From assembly GCA_018242485.1 (NCBI GenBank), contig JAFEBV010000001.1, forward strand, positions 1 to 64,000: a stretch of DNA of 64,000 bases. The letters are read 5' to 3'. The position numbers and the translations under genes were made by a program. This stretch comes from Pseudomonadota bacterium. Lineage in GTDB: Bacteria; Pseudomonadota; Gammaproteobacteria; Xanthomonadales; Xanthomonadaceae. Shown piece after piece: positions 9,258 to 19,901 of the stretch (the stretch's first letter is position 1; each line of letters starts with the position of its first letter). Below the pieces are notes generated by a model. The model worked only from the letters and a program-made list of their open reading frames with translations, ran no database searches and was not told the origin of the DNA.

Positions 9258-9862
9258 GGCGCGGGTGGGTTCCAGTGCTCGATCGCCAGCCGTACGCGAT
9301 CCTGGCCTCGGCTGGCGAACACTTTCTGCGGCAGCGGAGGATTTCCTGCCGGCTCCCACGCGCGGTATTCGACCGTCCAATCCTGCTCGCTGAGCAGTGC
9401 GGGTTTGCCCGCGGCATCGAACTGCATGCGCGCATCGCCGGGATTGGCGCGTGCGCCGCGCACCCACGCCGCCAGCGCGTCCACCGGCACCACCCAGCCC
9501 AGCGCCTGTTGCAGCAGCGCCTGCGCGTCGTCGCCCTCGCGGGTGCCGCCTTCCAGCCCTTCCAGAAGCACATGTCCGTGTTCACGCAGCATGCGCCAGC
9601 TCTGCCGGGTGACCGGCGCACTCAGGCGGATGTCGAAGTCGTCGCCGTGTTGCGTCCAGTCGATGCGCCCGCTGCCGCCGTCATGCCCGTCGCTGATCGC
9701 GATGCGCCCGGACAACGACCAGTCCGGCCGTGCCGCCAGCGCCTCCTCGCGCTGAGTCTGTGCGGTGAGCAGGGCAGTATCGGCGTCGCGACGGATCGGT
9801 GCCTGTGCGCAGGCGGCCAGCAGCAGCGCCATCGCGATCAGCAGGAAGCGGTGCAGCCTCAT
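9254..9862 (-). CDS. lolB: Outer membrane lipoprotein insertion protein LolB
   Basis: LolB accepts lipoproteins from LolA and inserts them into the outer membrane. The 202-residue protein has a lipoprotein signal with lipobox LLLAAC (lipidated Cys18). The LolB-like beta domain includes [11 protein letters not shown] and the [19 protein letters not shown] region. The start ATG 9862 overlaps the stop of the upstream TPR gene (ATGA), and its stop overlaps the ispE start. The lolB-ispE-prs order is conserved in gammaproteobacteria. Confidence 0.93.
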   Translation of the reverse strand: MRLHRFLLIAMALLLAACAQAPIRRDADTALLTAQTQREEALAARPDWSLSGRIAISDGHDGGSGRIDWTQHGDDFDIRLSAPVTRQSWRMLREHGHVLLEGLEGGTREGDDAQALLQQALGWVVPVDALAAWVRGARANPGDARMQFDAAGKPALLSEQDWTVEYRAWEPAGNPPLPQKVFASRGQDRVRLAIEHWNPPAP

Positions 9863-11586
9863 GGATGGTAGGTCTGCACGACTCGCTGCATGGCGCGGTT
9901 GTCCTTGTCCAGCGCCAGACCCTGCTTCCACACCGCGCGCGCCTCGTCCTTGTCGCCACGCAGCCACAGCACCTCGCCCAGATGCGCGGCGATCTCCGGA
10001 TCCTTCAGCAACGAGAAGGCCCGACGCAGGTTGTGCAGCGCCTCCGCGTCGCGGCCGAGTCGATGCTGCACCCAGCCCAGGCTGTCGAGGATGGCCGGCG
10101 AATCGGGCTTCAGGCGCAGCGCCTTCTCGATCAGGATCTGCGCCTCGGCGTAGCGATTGGTGCGATCGGCGAGGGTGTAACCCAGCGCGTTGAGGGCGTC
10201 GGCATTGTTCGGATCGGCAGCGATGATCGCGCGCAGATCAGACTCGGCTTCGGCGAGGCGATCCATGTCCTCCAGCAACAACGCGCGCCCGTACAGCAGG
10301 CCTGGATCGCCGTCGAAATAGGCCAGGCCGCGGTCGTAAGCGGCCAGCGCTTCGGGCTTGCGGCCGTGGCGGGCGAGCATGTCGGCCTCGATGCGGAAGC
10401 TGTCCACCTGCGCGTCCACGTTGTCGGTGGCGTCGCGGTGCTGTGCGCGCAGCACCTCCAGCGCCCCGGCCAGATCGCCGCGCGATTCGAGCACGATGGC
10501 GATGCGGTTGCGCGCCTCGTCGTGGGCGGTGCCGTCCTGCACCCCGCGATACCACGCCAACGCTTCATCGGGGCGCTTGAGGTATTCGGCGAGTTGGCCC
10601 AGCAACAGGCCGCGCTCGGAGTCGGGCGCGACCGACTGCGCCTTCAGTTCGGCGTACAACGCGGCCAGCGCCGGACGATCGTCGGCCTTGGCGAGGAAGG
10701 CCGCACGCGAGGCGTAACTGTCGTCGGTCTGCGCGCCTTGGGCGAGGGTTTGCGCGGCGGCACGCAGGTCGCCGATCTGCGCATACGCGGCGGCGGCCTG
10801 ATCGCGCACTTTCAGGTCGCCAGCGGCCAGCGCCAGCGCATGGACGATGACCACGCGCGCGTTGTGTTCGTCCCCGCTCTCGCCCAGTTGCAGCGCCGCC
10901 AGCAGGTAGCCGCGCGGCTCGCGTGGATAGCGCGCCAGCACGTCGGCGATCACCAGCCTGCTCAGTGCCGGGTCGCCCAATCGACGCACCACGTCGCCGA
11001 AAGACAGCCAGGCCTCGAAGTCCGCCGGCCAATGGCCGTGCAGCAACAACTCGTTCGCAACCGGTGCCGAAGCCGGGCTGTCGGAAGCCAACATCAAGGT
11101 GCGCAGGACGCGCTTCCAGTCGCCGCGATCGAGCATCCGCAGCAGGATCCGGCTGGCCACCGCGCGATCGCCGCGGCGCAGGGCCAGCAAGGATTCGACC
11201 CCGGCCAGATCGTCGGAAGCCGGTGTCAGTTGCCGCCAGCGCGCCAGCGCCTGCGCGGCCAGTGCATCCTCGTGGGCGAGCAGGGCGATCCCCGCGGCGC
11301 GCTGCGCCACCGCGGGGTCGGGGGAAAGCTGCGCGGCTTGCAGGTAGTCCAACGCCGCCTGCCGATTGGCGCCAGTCTGCACATTGAACTCGCCGCGCAG
11401 GATGTCGGCGAGGGTGTCGGCGTCGCGCGCGATCGCCGGTGCGGCCGGCAGCGGGGTTGGCGTCGGTGCCGGCGCGGATGACGCAGACGGCGCGCACCAC
11501 GCCGCCGACAGCGGCACGACGCAGGCCAGCGCAAGCATCGCCAGACTTCGAACCGTCGTCGGAAACCCGCGACCGCGCCAGCTCAT
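9859..11586 (-). CDS. Exported TPR-repeat protein upstream of lolB
   Basis: The product is about 575 residues. An N-terminal signal-like segment (VRSLAMLALACVVPLSAAWC) is followed by a Pro/Ala-rich linker and then TPR-like helical repeats over most of the length. The clearest units are C-terminal (for example ADPNNADALNALGYTLADR and KPDSPAILDSLGWVQHRLG). Proteins of this type are commonly encoded next to lolB in Xanthomonadales and pseudomonads, suggesting an envelope or lipoprotein-related role, but this is inference from context. I prefer ATG 11586; a GTG at 11625 is possible. It is divergent from hemA across a 322-bp repeat-containing spacer. Confidence 0.8.
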   Translation of the reverse strand: MSWRGRGFPTTVRSLAMLALACVVPLSAAWCAPSASSAPAPTPTPLPAAPAIARDADTLADILRGEFNVQTGANRQAALDYLQAAQLSPDPAVAQRAAGIALLAHEDALAAQALARWRQLTPASDDLAGVESLLALRRGDRAVASRILLRMLDRGDWKRVLRTLMLASDSPASAPVANELLLHGHWPADFEAWLSFGDVVRRLGDPALSRLVIADVLARYPREPRGYLLAALQLGESGDEHNARVVIVHALALAAGDLKVRDQAAAAYAQIGDLRAAAQTLAQGAQTDDSYASRAAFLAKADDRPALAALYAELKAQSVAPDSERGLLLGQLAEYLKRPDEALAWYRGVQDGTAHDEARNRIAIVLESRGDLAGALEVLRAQHRDATDNVDAQVDSFRIEADMLARHGRKPEALAAYDRGLAYFDGDPGLLYGRALLLEDMDRLAEAESDLRAIIAADPNNADALNALGYTLADRTNRYAEAQILIEKALRLKPDSPAILDSLGWVQHRLGRDAEALHNLRRAFSLLKDPEIAAHLGEVLWLRGDKDEARAVWKQGLALDKDNRAMQRVVQTYHP

Positions 11587-11908
11587 TGCGCCCCGCAGGT
11601 ATCGGGAGGGGCCACCGACACGCACCGAAGCGGCCGTGCGGGGCGGCGGTTACAATGGCGATGGGAACGTGCGCGCATCGCGCCAGTCTATCGCATCGAC
11701 CTTGCCGTGAAAGAACGCATGAACTTCACCCTTCAGGCGAAGTCCGCATTCACACCTTCCCCCGCTGGCGGGGGAAGGCCGGGATGGGGGGAGCGTGTGT
11801 CGTGCGCGCCCCCCCACCCCAACCCTCCCCCGCACGCGGGGGAGGGAGTATCTGTACAGACACCTTCGACATCCGCAGCGGTGGCATACCGCTCTGGTCA
11901 TTGACCCC
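11587..11908. other. Divergent spacer between TPR gene and hemA with REP-like palindromes
   Basis: The 322-bp spacer contains two strong GC-rich hairpins: CCTTCCCCCGC/GCGGGGGAAGG-type at 11755-11778 and CCCTCCCCCGC/GCGGGGGAGGG-type at 11823-11846. Both belong to the same family as the palindromes elsewhere in the window. Promoters for both divergent genes should lie here, but I could not identify a confident one. An open frame across the hairpins extends hemA upstream and is not taken as coding. Confidence 0.6.
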
Positions 11909-13219
11909 ATGCCCCTGCTGGCCCTCGGCCTCAACCACCAGACCGCCCCGATCGCATTGCGCGAGAAGGTGGCGTTCGCCCCGGAAGCGCTGCCCGAGGC
12001 GCTGGCCTGCCTGCGCGCGCTGCCCGGGGTGCACGAGGCCGCCTTGCTGTCCACCTGCAACCGCACCGAGGTGTACGCGCGGATCGAGCCGGCTGCGGAA
12101 CCGACCCTGACCCACTGGCTGGCCGAGCATCACGCGCTGGAAGTGGCCGAACTGGACGCCTACCTGTACTGCCACGCCGACGCCGAGGCCGTGCGCCATT
12201 TGTTCCGTGTCGCCTGCGGACTGGATTCGCTGGTGCTGGGCGAGCCGCAGATCCTCGGCCAAGTGAAGGAGGCTTGGCAGGCAGCACGCAGCGCGCATGC
12301 CCTGCAAACCCCGCTCGACCGCCTGTTCCAGCACGGCTTCGCGATCGCCAAACGCGTGCGCACCGACACCCGCATCGGCGCGCATCCGGTGTCGGTGGCC
12401 TACGCGGCGGTGCGGCTGGCGCAGCAGGTGTTCGCGCGGCTGGATCAGGCCAGCGTGTTGCTGGTCGGCGCCGGCGAAACCATCGAACTGGCCGCGCGGC
12501 ATCTGCTGGACGCCAAGGTGCGCCGCCTGCTGGTCGCCAACCGCACCCTCGAACACGCCCAGCAGCTCGCGCACCGCTTCGGCGGCGTCGCCCTGCCCTT
12601 GGCCGATCTCGACCGCCACCTCGCCGAGGCCGACATCGTGATCTGCGCCACCGCCAGCCGCGAGCCGGTGCTCTCGCGCGCCGCGGTGGCACGCGCGATC
12701 GGCGCGCGTCGGCACGCGCCGATGTTCCTGCTCGATCTGGCGGTGCCGCGCGACATCGAAGCGGCCGTGGCGACGCTGGAGGATGTGTATCTGTACACCG
12801 TGGACGACCTCGAACAGGTGATCGGCGAAAGCCGGCGCTCGCGCCAGCAGGCCGCCGGCGAGGCGCAGACCTTGATCGACCTGCAGGTCGGGCAGTTCAT
12901 GGACTGGTGGCGCGGCAGTGCGCGACAGGACACGCTGATTGCGCTGCGCGCACGCGGGCAGGTGCTGCGCGACGAGCAACTGGCGCGTGCGCGCGAACAG
13001 CTCGCCGCCGGGCGCGATCCGAGCCTTGTCCTCGAACAACTCGCCCACGGCCTGACCAACAAACTCCTGCACGCGCCCAGCGCCAGCCTGCGCCGCGCCG
13101 CGCAAAGCGGCGACGTGCAACTGCTCAACGCCGCCGCGCGTCTGTTCGGCGAATCCGATGCAGCCGGCAGCGACGCCGCGGACACGCCCGATGATCCCGA
13201 GCCTCCTGCGCAAACTTGA
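11909..13219 (+). CDS. hemA: Glutamyl-tRNA reductase
   Basis: HemA reduces Glu-tRNA(Glu) to glutamate 1-semialdehyde with NADPH, the first step of C5-pathway tetrapyrrole synthesis. The 436-residue protein starts [20 protein letters not shown]. It has the nucleophilic Cys50 in [12 protein letters not shown], the motif [17 protein letters not shown], an NADPH-binding segment [11 protein letters not shown] and a C-terminal dimerisation helix region. ATG 11909 gives the canonical N-terminus. Its last 29 bp overlap prfA, so the two are co-transcribed. Confidence 0.96.
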   Translation: MPLLALGLNHQTAPIALREKVAFAPEALPEALACLRALPGVHEAALLSTCNRTEVYARIEPAAEPTLTHWLAEHHALEVAELDAYLYCHADAEAVRHLFRVACGLDSLVLGEPQILGQVKEAWQAARSAHALQTPLDRLFQHGFAIAKRVRTDTRIGAHPVSVAYAAVRLAQQVFARLDQASVLLVGAGETIELAARHLLDAKVRRLLVANRTLEHAQQLAHRFGGVALPLADLDRHLAEADIVICATASREPVLSRAAVARAIGARRHAPMFLLDLAVPRDIEAAVATLEDVYLYTVDDLEQVIGESRRSRQQAAGEAQTLIDLQVGQFMDWWRGSARQDTLIALRARGQVLRDEQLARAREQLAAGRDPSLVLEQLAHGLTNKLLHAPSASLRRAAQSGDVQLLNAAARLFGESDAAGSDAADTPDDPEPPAQT

Positions 13220-14276
13220 AGCGCTCGCCGAGCGCCGCGAGGAAGTCGCGCGCCTGCTCGCCGAGCCCGATGCGCTGGTCGATCCCAAGCGCTTCCGCGA
13301 GCTGTCGCGCGAGTTCGCCCAGCTCCAACCCATCGCCAGCGCGATGGATGCACGCCAGCGTGCACTGAACGATCTGTCCGCCGCGCAGGCGATGCAGGCC
13401 GATCCGGAACTGCGCGAATTGGCGGAAGCCGAAATCCCCGCCGCCAGCGCGCGCATCGCCGCCGTCGAAGCCGACCTCGGCCTGCTGCTGATCCCGGCCG
13501 ATCCGCGCGACGACGCCAACCTGTATCTGGAAGTGCGCGCCGGCACCGGCGGCGACGAGGCGGCGATCTTCGCCGGCGACCTGTTCCGCATGTACGCGCG
13601 CTACGCCGAACGTCGCGGCTGGAAAGTCGAGATCGAATCGGCCAATCCCGGCGAGCACGGCGGCTACAAGGAGATCGTCGCGCGCATCGAAGGCCGCGGC
13701 GCGTTTTCCAAATTGAAGTTCGAATCGGGCACCCATCGCGTGCAGCGTGTGCCGGCGACCGAGGCGCAGGGCCGCATCCACACCTCGGCGGCGACGGTGG
13801 CGATCCTGCCCGACGACCCCGAGGTGGGCGAAGTACAGGTCAATCCCGCCGACCTGAAGATCGACACCTTCCGCAGTTCCGGCGCCGGCGGCCAGCACGT
13901 CAACAAGACCGAATCGGCGATCCGCATCACGCATGTTCCCAGCGGCATCGTGGTGGAGAACCAGACCGAGCGCTCGCAGCACGCCAACCGCGACAAGGCG
14001 ATGCAGCGATTGAAAGCCATGCTGCTGGAGGGCGAGCGCGCGAAGGCCGCCGCGGCCACGGCAGCCTCGCGCCGCCTGCAAGTCGGCAGCGGCGACCGCA
14101 GTCAGCGCATCCGCACCTACAACTTCCCGCAGGGGCGCATCACCGATCACCGCGTCGAGGGTCTGACCCTGTACGACCTGCCGAACATCATCGACGGCGA
14201 CCTCGACGATCTGATCGAACGGCTGGCGCGCGAGCATCAGGCCGATGAATTGAAGCTGCTGACGGAAACAGCATGA
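13191..14276 (+). CDS. prfA: Peptide chain release factor 1
   Basis: RF1 recognises UAA and UAG in the ribosomal A site. The 361-residue protein carries the catalytic GGQ motif ([15 protein letters not shown]) and the family segment [16 protein letters not shown]. Start ATG 13191 lies inside the end of hemA. Its stop overlaps the GNAT start as ATGA. In many bacteria prmC, which methylates the GGQ glutamine, follows prfA; here a GNAT gene takes that place. Confidence 0.97.
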   Translation: MIPSLLRKLEALAERREEVARLLAEPDALVDPKRFRELSREFAQLQPIASAMDARQRALNDLSAAQAMQADPELRELAEAEIPAASARIAAVEADLGLLLIPADPRDDANLYLEVRAGTGGDEAAIFAGDLFRMYARYAERRGWKVEIESANPGEHGGYKEIVARIEGRGAFSKLKFESGTHRVQRVPATEAQGRIHTSAATVAILPDDPEVGEVQVNPADLKIDTFRSSGAGGQHVNKTESAIRITHVPSGIVVENQTERSQHANRDKAMQRLKAMLLEGERAKAAAATAASRRLQVGSGDRSQRIRTYNFPQGRITDHRVEGLTLYDLPNIIDGDLDDLIERLAREHQADELKLLTETA

Positions 14277-14716
14277 GCACTACCATCCACCGAGCCGACG
14301 CCAACGACCTCGACACGCTCGCAGCGCTGTTCGACGCCTACCGGCAGTTCTACGAACAACCCGCCGACCTCGCCGGCGCGCGCGCCTTCCTCGGCGCGCG
14401 TATCGAGCGCGGCGAATCGGTGTTGCTGCTCGCCCGGCACGACGAAACGGCCGCCGGTTTCGTGCAGTTGTATCCGATCTTTTCCTCGGTGCGCATGGGC
14501 CGCGTGTGGACATTGAATGACCTGTACGTAGCGCCTGCCGCGCGCCGTCACGGCGTCGCCCGCGCCTTGCTGGATGCAGCCGTGGCCTTCGCCCGCGATG
14601 GCGGCGCGTTGGGCCTGCAACTGGAAACCGCACCCGACAACCACGCCGCGCAGACGCTGTATCGCCGTGCCGGCTGGGCGCAGGACGCCAACCTGCATTT
14701 CCATTTCTACTTCTGA
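14273..14716 (+). CDS. GNAT-family N-acetyltransferase
   Basis: This 147-residue single-domain GNAT enzyme should transfer an acetyl group from acetyl-CoA to an unidentified amine. The beta4 strand and acetyl-CoA loop are visible as [23 protein letters not shown], and the late motif is [17 protein letters not shown]. It is translationally coupled to prfA through ATGA. The context gives no substrate. Confidence 0.88.
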   Translation: MSTTIHRADANDLDTLAALFDAYRQFYEQPADLAGARAFLGARIERGESVLLLARHDETAAGFVQLYPIFSSVRMGRVWTLNDLYVAPAARRHGVARALLDAAVAFARDGGALGLQLETAPDNHAAQTLYRRAGWAQDANLHFHFYF

Positions 14717-14725
14717 AGGAAACCC

Positions 14726-15235
14726 ATGAGCGCCTCCCCATCGATGAACCTGTGCGTGCTCACCGTGTCCGATTCACGCACGCCAGCCAACGACACCTCC
14801 GGCGATTACCTCGCCAACGCGCTGACCGAAGCAGGCCACCATCTGCACGAGCGCGCCCTGCTGCCCGACGACAAGTATCAGTTGCGCGCGATCGTCTCGC
14901 GCTGGATCGCCGATGCGGCGGTGGACGGCGTCCTCGTCACCGGCGGCACGGGTTTCACCGGCCGCGATTCCACCCCCGAGGCGCTGCTGCCGTTGCTGGA
15001 CAAGGTCATGGACGGCTTCGGCGAGATCTTCCGCACAATCAGTTTTCAAGAAATCGGCACCAGCGCGATGCAGTCGCGCGCCTTCGCTGGCCTCGCCAAT
15101 GCCACCTTCGTGTTCTGCCTGCCCGGCTCCACCTCGGCCTGCCGCACCGGCTGGGAGCAGATCATCCGCGCGCAGATGGACGGCTGCACCAAGCCCTGCA
15201 ACCTCGCGGCACTGCGGCCGCGGTTGAAGGAGTAA
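14726..15235 (+). CDS. moaB: Molybdenum cofactor biosynthesis protein B
   Basis: MoaB-family proteins bind molybdopterin or act in its adenylylation. The 169-residue protein has the MoCF-binding fold with VLTVSDSRTPANDTSGDYLA, the loop LVTGGTGFTGRDSTPEAL and the C-terminal CLPGSTSACRTGWEQII. The start ATG 14726 follows GAAGGAAA. It lies 9 bp behind the GNAT gene and ends the hemA operon. Confidence 0.94.
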   Translation: MSASPSMNLCVLTVSDSRTPANDTSGDYLANALTEAGHHLHERALLPDDKYQLRAIVSRWIADAAVDGVLVTGGTGFTGRDSTPEALLPLLDKVMDGFGEIFRTISFQEIGTSAMQSRAFAGLANATFVFCLPGSTSACRTGWEQIIRAQMDGCTKPCNLAALRPRLKE

Positions 15236-15338
15236 GCATCATCGGCATATCCCGCATTTTCATTCCACACCCTGCGGCAGCAGGAGGATGTTGAGATGCA
15301 ATGCTCTCGATCGAGACTGCATCGCAAGTGAAGTTGGC

Positions 15339-15440
15339 ACCCTCATCCGCCCTTCGGGCACTTTCCCCCGAAGGGGGAAGGGAAGGCAGGCCTCTCCCTC
15401 CGGGAGAGGCCGACGCGCCGCAGGCGCGGCGGGTGAGGGA
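15339..15440. repeat. REP-like palindromic pair
   Basis: The 283-bp spacer between moaB and the HTH gene contains CTTTCCCCCGAAGGGGGAAGG, the hairpin CCTCTCCCTCCGGGAGAGG and the flanking words CCCTCATCCGCCCTTCGGGC and GGGTGAGGGA. These match the repeat family at 8058, 18122 and 26628. Confidence 0.85.
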
Positions 15441-15518
15441 ATACCGTGTCGAATCGCGGCAAAACCATGTACTCCCGATGATGTATCTTTCCCTCACTGC
15501 CATCGCGAGGAATCGCCC

Positions 15519-15866
15519 ATGGGTCTGGATTCCACCCTGAGGCTGCTGGCCAAGGCGCGCGGGCTGTCGCCAACCGACATCGCGATGGCCATTCCCAAGG
15601 CCGGTGCGGCCACCGTCAGCGCATGGCTGCGCGGTGAGAAGATGCCGGGCAAGGAGCAGATCGACGCGCTGGCCAAGACCTTCGGCGTGCCGGCCGGTGC
15701 CCTGCTCGGGGAGATCGCCAGCGCGCTCGATCCGGCGCGCACCCGTGGCGAACACGAACTGCTCGCCGCCTACCGCGAACTGACCACTAGGCAGCAGGGC
15801 GCGCTGCTGGAAGTGGCGCGCGGCATGGCCGACGTGCGCAGCGCGCGCAAGCGCACGGTCGATTGA
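15519..15866 (+). CDS. Small XRE-type helix-turn-helix protein
   Basis: The 115-residue product has an N-terminal lambda-repressor-like HTH (LRLLAKARGLSPTDIAMAIP, then ATVSAWLRGEKMPGKEQIDALAKTFGVPAGAL). A short alpha-helical tail without a recognised domain follows. The start ATG 15519 follows GAGGAA. It stands alone between repeats and acylphosphatase, and its targets are unknown. It probably regulates transcription and shows no toxin-antitoxin partner nearby. Confidence 0.82.
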   Translation: MGLDSTLRLLAKARGLSPTDIAMAIPKAGAATVSAWLRGEKMPGKEQIDALAKTFGVPAGALLGEIASALDPARTRGEHELLAAYRELTTRQQGALLEVARGMADVRSARKRTVD

Positions 15867-15879
15867 AACGAACGTTTCA
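15864..15879. other. Short palindrome containing both convergent stop codons
   Basis: The 16-bp palindrome TGAAACGAACGTTTCA, with two central bases unpaired, holds the TGA of the HTH gene on one side and the TGA (as TCA) of acylphosphatase on the other. It could form a weak hairpin at the 3' end of both messages. Confidence 0.5.
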
Positions 15880-16143
15880 CCCCACCCCGAACCCCGCTGC
15901 CTCGCGCGGCTGCGCGCGCTGGCGCAGCACATGCTCGACCTTCGCCAGCGGCGGCCCGTAACCGATCCAGCGCGCGAAGGTGTCGATCACCGGTGCCGGG
16001 CCCTGCACGAACACCTCGACCTTGCCGTCGGGGCGATTGTGCGCATAACCCGACAATCCCAATGCCAACGCTTCGTGGCGTGCGCTGGCGCGAAATCCCA
16101 CGCCCTGCACGCGCCCGCTGACCAGAAAAAACGCTGCTTCCAT
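15877..16143 (-). CDS. acyP: Acylphosphatase
   Basis: This small cytoplasmic enzyme hydrolyses carboxyl-phosphate bonds. The 88-residue length is normal. The signature VSGRVQGVGFRASARHEA contains the phosphate-binding Arg, and GYAHNRPDGKVEVFVQGP contains the catalytic Asn. The start is ATG 16143. It is convergent with the HTH gene, with 10 bp between stops, and sits 26 bp behind the thioredoxin-like gene. Confidence 0.94.
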   Translation of the reverse strand: MEAAFFLVSGRVQGVGFRASARHEALALGLSGYAHNRPDGKVEVFVQGPAPVIDTFARWIGYGPPLAKVEHVLRQRAQPREAAGFGVG

Positions 16144-16169
16144 CGTTCGCCCCCTGTGGCGTGTCGCGT

Positions 16170-16775
16170 CTACTGCGTTTGAATCTGTTGCTGCAGATCC
16201 TTGAAGGTGATCGGCCCCAAAAACTTGTGCGCCAGCTTGCCTTCCGGATCGATCAGATACGACGTGGGCAGCACGCGCGGCGGATCGAAATCCGCTGGCG
16301 GATCGTAGGGATCGATCACCGCGATGGGATAACCCGGCGCGTATTTTTTCAGGAACCCATCCAGCGTCGCCGCGTCGATGCCGTCCTCGGTGTTCAATCC
16401 CAGCACGGTCACGCTCGCGTGCGCCCTGGCGAATCGCGACAGCTCGGGCATCTCCTCGATGCACGGCCCGCACCACGTCGCCCAGAAATTCACCAGTACC
16501 CAATGCCCGCGCTGGCTGGCGAGGTCGAAGGTGGCGCAGTCGAGCGTGGTCACCCGCAGCGAGGGCCGTGGCTTGTCCTTCGCGTTGACCGCGCTGCTCG
16601 AGGCTGAACTCGTCCTGGCCTGATGCAGGCATTGCCGGGCTGCGCCTGCCGTTGTCGAAGCCGGCGACGACACTGCTGCGGGACTGGCTGCCGGTACCGG
16701 TGTCTGCCGGCAGGCACCGAGCATGACGATGACCACCATGCATGCAGCCAGTCGAATACGGCGAGAAAATTTCAT
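16170..16775 (-). CDS. TlpA/ResA-like thioredoxin-fold lipoprotein
   Basis: The 201-residue protein has a signal with lipobox MLGAC (Cys22), a low-complexity linker and a TlpA-type domain. That domain has the redox centre WATWCGPCIEEMPE and the cis-Pro region PTSYLIDPEGK. Such proteins reduce disulfides in periplasmic partners such as apocytochrome c. ATG 16775 overlaps the stop of the upstream YihY gene as ATGA, so the pair is coupled. The client is unknown. Confidence 0.88.
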   Translation of the reverse strand: MKFSRRIRLAACMVVIVMLGACRQTPVPAASPAAVSSPASTTAGAARQCLHQARTSSASSSAVNAKDKPRPSLRVTTLDCATFDLASQRGHWVLVNFWATWCGPCIEEMPELSRFARAHASVTVLGLNTEDGIDAATLDGFLKKYAPGYPIAVIDPYDPPADFDPPRVLPTSYLIDPEGKLAHKFLGPITFKDLQQQIQTQ

Positions 16776-18058
16776 GTGCCGGTTTGCTCCGTGTGGTTCG
16801 ACGATTGTGCCGCATAGATGCTGCCCACGCTGCGGCGCATGCGCTCGCGCAGCGGCTGCCGCAGGGTTTCCAGCGCGGCCAGCACGCGTTGCCCGAGCAC
16901 ATCGTCGCTGCAAGGCAGAACGCAAGCACCGAGCGGAACCGGCAAACCGACCGCTTCGTGCAATTCCAGCAGGTCGAGATCGTCGAGGTTCCGCCGCAGC
17001 TCCCAGCGCCCCCGCGCATCGCGGGCGATGATATCGGCGGCGGCCAGCGCACCGAGCAAACGTTGCAACAGGTCGTCATCAAGAATTGGTTCAAGCGCAT
17101 GCAGTTGTTCGCTGTGCAGGCCGCGTCCGCGCGTGCGCGCATGCACGAAGCGCCCGAGCAGGCGCAGCAAGGCATAGAACTCGGCTCCGCGCGGCAACCG
17201 CAGAGCCGCCGGCTGGTAACGGAAAGCCGCCAGCGCGGCGGTGAAGCTGGCCCCCAGCAGCACCATCAACCACGACAGCCACAACCACAACAGGAAGATC
17301 GGCGTCGCCGCCATCGCCCCGTAAATTTTCTGATACGAGGCGTAGCCAAGATAGAGCGCGATGCCGTACTTGGCACCCTCGAACAACACAGTCGCCAGCA
17401 GCCCACCGGCCAATGCGTGCAACGGCCGCACACTGCGATTGGGGATGATCCGATACACGCTCGCGAAAGCCAGCCACTCCAGCAATGCGGGTAGCAGGTG
17501 CAATCCGAATCGTGCCAGCGCCGACTTCTCGGCCATCACCATCGCCGGCAGCGAGAACACGAACGAGGACGCCGCCATGATCGCCACCCCGACGATCGGG
17601 CCGAACACCAGCGCGAAACAATAGATCGCGAAACGTGCCAACGCCCGCCGCGGCACCGGCACCCGCCAGATGCGACCAAAGGCATCCTCGATGCTTGCCA
17701 TCGTCAGCAGTGCGGTGACCAGCACGCCGAGCGCGCCCAGTCCAGTCAAGCCACGCGCGCTGTGCGCAAATTCGCGCACGTACTGCGAAATGCTGGAGGC
17801 CTCGCCGGGCACGAAATGACGGAACGCAACCGCGGTGAGCGCATCGCCCCAATGCGCCGAGACCGGCAGCATCGCCACCACACCCAGGACGGTGGCTGTC
17901 AGCGGCACCAACGCCAGCAGGCTGGTGAAGGCCAGCGCACTGGCGCGCGCGAGGCAATCGTCGTCGATGAAGCGTCGCCACAGGAAGCCGACGAAGGCGC
18001 GGGCGCGTTCGCGATCGAAGCCCTGCATCCAGCGGCGAAGGGTGGCGGATAGCTGCAC
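16772..18058 (-). CDS. YihY/UPF0761 (BrkB-like) inner-membrane protein
   Basis: This 428-residue protein has about six hydrophobic segments over its first 290 residues. The family words are LARASALAFTSLLALVPL, GLTGLGALGVLVTALLTMASIEDAFGRIWRVP and the YGAMAATPIFLLWLWLSWLMVLLGA block. A soluble C-terminal tail of about 130 residues follows, resembling a winged-helix-like extension seen in some family members. The family was once linked to RNase BN, which is now considered wrong, and its role is unsettled. The start codon is GTG 18058. Confidence 0.88.
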   Translation of the reverse strand: MQLSATLRRWMQGFDRERARAFVGFLWRRFIDDDCLARASALAFTSLLALVPLTATVLGVVAMLPVSAHWGDALTAVAFRHFVPGEASSISQYVREFAHSARGLTGLGALGVLVTALLTMASIEDAFGRIWRVPVPRRALARFAIYCFALVFGPIVGVAIMAASSFVFSLPAMVMAEKSALARFGLHLLPALLEWLAFASVYRIIPNRSVRPLHALAGGLLATVLFEGAKYGIALYLGYASYQKIYGAMAATPIFLLWLWLSWLMVLLGASFTAALAAFRYQPAALRLPRGAEFYALLRLLGRFVHARTRGRGLHSEQLHALEPILDDDLLQRLLGALAAADIIARDARGRWELRRNLDDLDLLELHEAVGLPVPLGACVLPCSDDVLGQRVLAALETLRQPLRERMRRSVGSIYAAQSSNHTEQTGT

Positions 18059-18121
18059 GCGGCAAGGATACCCTCGGGGCCCAGGGCTCGGGACTCGGGG
18101 CTTGGGAAGCGGGTTACAACT

Positions 18122-19277
<1,156 letters not shown>

Positions 19278-19306
19278 TCGGCGCGTACTTCGACAGGCGC
19301 ATCCCG

Positions 19307-19798
19307 ATGATGGATCAACTGTGCATCGTCACCACCGGCGGCACCATCGACAAGATCTATTTCGACGACAAGTCGGACTACCAGATCGGCGATCCGCAGA
19401 TCGGCATGATCCTGCGCGAGCTGGGCGTGGGCTTCCGCTTCAACGTGATCCCGATCCTGCGCAAGGACAGCCTGCACATCAGCGCCAGCGACCGCGAGCT
19501 GATCCGCGCCACCATCGCCGCGCAGCCGGCGCGCCACGTGCTGCTCACCCACGGCACCGACACCATGGTGGAAACGGCGCGGGTGCTGTCCAGCATCGCC
19601 GACAAGACCATCGTGCTCACCGGCGCGCTCAGCCCAGCGCGCTTTCGCGGCTCGGATGCGGAGTTCAACATCGGCGTGGCGGTCGGCGCGGCGCAATGCC
19701 TGCCGCCGGGCGTCTATATCGCCATGAACGGACGCATCTGGGATCCGGCCAAGGTGCGCAAGAATGTGGAGGCCAACCGCTTCGAGGCGATTGGCTGA
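19307..19798 (+). CDS. Short asparaginase-like protein (N-terminal domain only)
   Basis: The 163-residue product matches only the N-terminal domain of type I/II L-asparaginases. It has the catalytic threonine motif VTTGGTIDKIYFDD, the second motif LTHGTDTMVETARVL, and VLTGALSPARFRGSDAEFNIG. The usual C-terminal domain of about 150 residues is absent, and the ORF ends cleanly with NVEANRFEAIG. Stand-alone proteins of this size are annotated in other proteobacteria, so it is likely a distinct short family and not a broken gene. The start is ATG 19307 or 19310. Activity as an asparaginase is unproven. Confidence 0.8.
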   Translation: MMDQLCIVTTGGTIDKIYFDDKSDYQIGDPQIGMILRELGVGFRFNVIPILRKDSLHISASDRELIRATIAAQPARHVLLTHGTDTMVETARVLSSIADKTIVLTGALSPARFRGSDAEFNIGVAVGAAQCLPPGVYIAMNGRIWDPAKVRKNVEANRFEAIG

Positions 19799-19840
19799 GC
19801 GAAGCGCACGGCGCAGCCGCAGTACCCTCCATCCATCGCT

Positions 19841-19875
19841 CGCAAAAAAGAACCCCGGCCGAAGCCGGGGTTCTC
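19841..19875 (-). terminator. Rho-independent terminator with UUCG loop for the sedolisin gene
   Basis: On the minus strand AGAACCCCGGC, loop TTCG, then GCCGGGGTTCT is followed by TTTTTGCG. The 11-bp stem lies at 19849-19874, 27 bp after the sedolisin stop. On the plus strand it also follows the asparaginase-like gene, but without a strong T-run. Confidence 0.9.
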
Positions 19876-19901
19876 GAACACACCCACTACCGCCGATCGG
19901 C

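Noticed and set aside
11795..11908. N-terminal extension of hemA
   Set aside because: The extra 38 residues would be encoded by palindromic repeats; the family start [14 protein letters not shown] is at 11909.
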